Source: Flavobacteriales bacterium (GTDB lineage: Bacteria > Bacteroidota > Bacteroidia > Flavobacteriales_D > Sanyastnellaceae). From it: a stretch of 7,570 bases of DNA. How positions within the stretch are numbered: position 1 is the first letter of the stretch; each line of letters starts with the position of its first letter. The stretch covers positions 1 through 7,570 of the forward strand of contig CANGVU010000049.1 in NCBI GenBank assembly GCA_947457325.1, in the 5' to 3' direction. The translations under genes and the position numbers were made by a program. Positions 5,723-7,570 of the stretch are shown here, piece by piece. The notes beneath the pieces were generated by a model. It was not told where the DNA came from and did not search any database. It was given only the letters and a program-made list of their open reading frames with translations.

Positions 5723-6504
5723 ATAAATTGGAAATCATACCCGATCAATTGCGCGCTTTATTGGTAGCGGAAATGCCCGATGATTTAACTACATTATTTC
5801 TTGATCTTAAAGATGCTCCCATCAGCAAAGGTGAATTTAGCTTCTATACCTCTGTTGCCTCTGTTTTCAGTAGCAAAATAGAAGGGGAGGAGATTGAACT
5901 GGATAGTTATATCAAACACAAAGGTTGGGGAGTGCAATTTGAACCTGATTACACGCGCAGAGTCGATGATTTGTATGGTGCCTATCAATTTGCAAAAATC
6001 AATACACTGAATGAAGAAAATTTGGCCCAGGCCCATGTTTTATTGTCCAGTAGTATACTTCCTCAACATCATCGCGGTAAATGGCGTTCTCAAAATATGT
6101 TCGTTACCAATGCCCAAGGTCAAATTGAATACGTGGCTCCATCACCGTTGGAATTGGAAAATGAAATGCAAAAGTTTTTTAATGATTTGCAAATTCTGCT
6201 AGCAATAGAGATGTCATTCAAAGAAACGTTTTTTTATGCGGCATGTCTGCATTTGATCTTTGTTAAAATCCATCCATGGAATGACGGTAATGGACGAACA
6301 GCAAGACTTTTGGAGAAGTGGTTTTTGGCCCAAAAACTTGGTCCTAAGGCTTGGTTCCTGCTAAGTGAGAAGTATTATTTTGAAAACAAAGAACATTATT
6401 ATCAGTCGCTCAAGAATTGTGGTGTTGAATACCAAAATTCCAATTGGCACGCTGCCATTCCCTTTTTAAAGATGCTCCCCGCTTCTCTCATTAGCCCAGC
6501 CTAG
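5719..6504 (+). CDS. Class II Fic-domain protein (probable AMP transferase)
   Basis: A 261-residue Fic protein. The catalytic motif is IHPWNDGNGRTAR (184-196), with H185, the phosphate-binding DGNG loop and R193/R196 all present. It is therefore predicted active in transferring AMP (or another nucleotide monophosphate) from a nucleotide to a protein hydroxyl. The inhibitory helix motif [S/T]xxxE[G/N] appears as SSKIEG (51-56) with E55, before the Fic core, which marks class II self-inhibited Fic proteins. The flap region is around HHRGKWRSQNMFVT (117-130), followed by QIEYVAPSPLELENEM. No antitoxin gene is adjacent, which fits intramolecular inhibition. The ATG at 5719 is chosen; an in-frame ATG at 5644 would start inside the 14-bp hairpin and add a non-Fic-like segment. 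An ECF-like promoter 180 nt upstream may drive it through a structured leader. The target protein is unknown. Confidence 0.93.
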   Translation: MNKLEIIPDQLRALLVAEMPDDLTTLFLDLKDAPISKGEFSFYTSVASVFSSKIEGEEIELDSYIKHKGWGVQFEPDYTRRVDDLYGAYQFAKINTLNEENLAQAHVLLSSSILPQHHRGKWRSQNMFVTNAQGQIEYVAPSPLELENEMQKFFNDLQILLAIEMSFKETFFYAACLHLIFVKIHPWNDGNGRTARLLEKWFLAQKLGPKAWFLLSEKYYFENKEHYYQSLKNCGVEYQNSNWHAAIPFLKMLPASLISPA

Positions 6505-6535
6505 GCAACCTATTTTTTTGTCATTCGTCTTTTTA
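6504..6535 (+). promoter_or_regulatory. ECF-sigma-like promoter B
   Basis: GGCAACC (6504-6510), a 15-nt T-rich spacer, then CGTCTTTTTA (6526-6535). Both boxes and the spacer length equal those of the site at 5511. The -35 box starts on the last base of the fic TAG. The predicted start site is near 6535-6538, about 32 nt before the ATG at 6569. The leader begins with a 5-bp hairpin TGAGC/GCTCA (6537-6541 with 6548-6552). Confidence 0.68.
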
Positions 6536-6568
6536 TTGAGCGCCGTTGCTCACAAAAACCTTAAACCT

Positions 6569-6982
6569 ATGGAATTCTTGCTCGCTTGGAGTGATATCTG
6601 GAAGCAATTCGCTCCTTTTATCATCACTTTTATTGTTGTTTCCGCAATTGGTTTTTTAGGAAAAGTCGCACTATTCAGCAAAGCCAATCAGCCGTATTGG
6701 GCTGCCTTTGTTCCCATTTACGATGTTATCATTACCATGCGCTTAGTGGGACGTCCAGATGCGCATGCCTTTCGCATGTTGATTCCAGTTTACAACATTT
6801 ATTTTGCCTATCTGGTATGCACGGAATTGGCCCAGGCCTTTGGAAAAAACAAATGGGTAGACTATGCTTTGGCCTGTGTGTTCAATATCTTCTACATCCT
6901 ACACTTGGCCTTTTCCTATTCAATAGAATACCAAGGTCCTGTTTATCATCCCAAAGTCCCTGCATCCAATGCGGTGGTCTAA
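6569..6982 (+). CDS. Small multi-pass membrane protein (DUF5684-like)
   Basis: A 137-residue protein with about four hydrophobic segments near 14-36, 44-60, 67-85 and 98-117. The pattern ANQPYWAAFVPIYDVIITMRLVGRP (39-63), LIPVYNIYFAYLVCTELAQAFGK (71-93) and a final YQGPVYHP (121-128) resembles DUF5684. These are small proteins often labelled 'signal peptidase I' because the same module precedes some signal peptidases; no Ser/Lys peptidase dyad region exists here. Function unknown, probably inner membrane. The ATG at 6569 is chosen over an in-frame TTG at 6518, which lies inside the promoter. It has its own ECF-like promoter B, which hints at an envelope-stress role (inference). Its stop overlaps the alaS stop tail-to-tail. 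Confidence 0.8.
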   Translation: MEFLLAWSDIWKQFAPFIITFIVVSAIGFLGKVALFSKANQPYWAAFVPIYDVIITMRLVGRPDAHAFRMLIPVYNIYFAYLVCTELAQAFGKNKWVDYALACVFNIFYILHLAFSYSIEYQGPVYHPKVPASNAVV

Positions 6983-7570
6983 GCTTGAAACAATGATTTG
7001 GCTTGTTCTATCACCAATGGCAATCCATTGACATCTGTTCCACCACAAGTGGCAAAGCTGGGTTGCCCCCCGCCTCCACCTTTGATTTCTTTGGCCCATT
7101 CTTTTACGAGTTGTCCTGCATGACAACCCCATCCTTGAACCGCATCTTCACTCAAGGCTACGGTAATCATAGGTTTTCCATTGTTTACACTGGTAATCAA
7201 AGCGCCAAAGGATGGAAATTCTGCTTTCAGTTGGAAACAAATGTCCTTGATGGATCCGGCTTCCAAATCAGTATCGACAAACAAAAGGTTGCGTCCATTG
7301 TGCGCGGTAATTAGCCCTTTCCAAACTTGCTTCACCTGCTGTGCTTGGGCGCGCTGCATTTCTTCCAGTTGCTTTTGCAAGTCACTTACTTTTTGCTGTA
7401 AATCTTTAACCGCCTTTACTGCATCTTTGTTTTTTAATGCAACGCGAACTTCCTCCAACTCGGCCAGCTCTCCTGCAATGTGTGCGTCAGCTATTTCTCC
7501 CGCTATGGCCTCTATTCTTCTAATTCCAGCTGCTACGGCTCCTTCTGATTGAAGCTTGAAACGCTTGATC
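6979..7570 (-). CDS. alaS: Alanyl-tRNA synthetase, C-terminal part
   Basis: The frame is open to the right edge and gives the last 196 residues of AlaRS, which charges tRNA-Ala with alanine in the cytoplasm. The segment starts IKRFKLQSEGAVAAGIRRIEAIAGEIAD, the conserved end of the editing domain (SEG..AAGIRRIEA). It continues through a charged coiled coil (ALKNKDAVKAVKDLQQKVSDLQKQLEEMQ) into the DHHA1-like C-terminal domain, with LITSVNNGKPMITVALSED and the glycine-rich GGGGGQPSFATCGGTDVNGL, and ends AKSLFQA. The catalytic class II core, the anticodon-independent tRNA-binding part and the editing-site zinc ligands lie outside the window. A TTG at 7458 is internal, not a start. The stop TAG (6979-6981) overlaps the TAA of the convergent membrane protein gene. 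Confidence 0.96.
   Translation of the reverse strand, partial: IKRFKLQSEGAVAAGIRRIEAIAGEIADAHIAGELAELEEVRVALKNKDAVKAVKDLQQKVSDLQKQLEEMQRAQAQQVKQVWKGLITAHNGRNLLFVDTDLEAGSIKDICFQLKAEFPSFGALITSVNNGKPMITVALSEDAVQGWGCHAGQLVKEWAKEIKGGGGGQPSFATCGGTDVNGLPLVIEQAKSLFQA

Noticed and set aside
6518..6568. A TTG start at 6518 for the small membrane protein
   Set aside because: It would lie between the -35 and -10 of promoter B, upstream of the predicted transcription start. The ATG at 6569 fits better.
7456..7458. A TTG start giving a separate 159-residue protein
   Set aside because: The same frame continues upstream to the edge with the conserved AlaRS SEG..AAGIRRIEA segment, so this is an internal codon.

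Overview
The window looks like part of a Bacteroidota (Bacteroidetes) chromosome. The evidence is a type IX secretion C-terminal sorting domain, TAnnTTTG-type promoter boxes, weak or absent Shine-Dalgarno sequences, a 7TMR-DISM sensor kinase and a lipoprotein with a loose lipobox. No insertion sequence, phage gene, tRNA, rRNA or CRISPR array is visible. The gene content is ordinary chromosomal; the unusual material is mostly between the genes.

Layout. (1) At 2-1345 (+) is the 3' part of a secreted T9SS substrate. It ends at a hairpin that can terminate transcription from both sides. (2) At 1410-3892 (-) is a translationally coupled two-component pair: a 7TM HisKA_3-type histidine kinase followed by a NarL/LuxR response regulator, overlapping as ATGA. 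(3) A small lipoprotein gene (3968-4474, -) and a LuxE-like adenylating enzyme gene (4518-5510, +) diverge from a 43-bp gap. The gap holds two mirror-image TAACTTTG boxes, each 4 nt from a start codon, inside one inverted repeat. (4) After the LuxE-like gene comes a 208-bp intergenic region. It starts with an ECF-sigma-like promoter (GGCAACC-N15-CGTC), continues through three stem-loops and ends before a class II Fic gene (5719-6504, +). (5) An almost identical ECF-like promoter starts on the last base of the fic stop codon and precedes a small multi-pass membrane protein gene (6569-6982, +). (6) That gene overlaps tail-to-tail by 4 bp with the 3' end of alaS (6979-7570, -), which runs off the window.

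Working together. The kinase and regulator form a signalling unit, but no target gene is identifiable. The paired GGCAACC-N15-CGTC sites suggest that a structured small RNA or fic leader and the small membrane protein belong to one ECF sigma regulon, whose sigma gene is not in the window. The best candidate for something undescribed is the 5511-5662 promoter plus structured RNA. It could be a stand-alone ECF-controlled sRNA of about 120 nt, a regulatory leader of fic, or a 59-codon ORF coupled to fic; the sequence alone does not decide between these.
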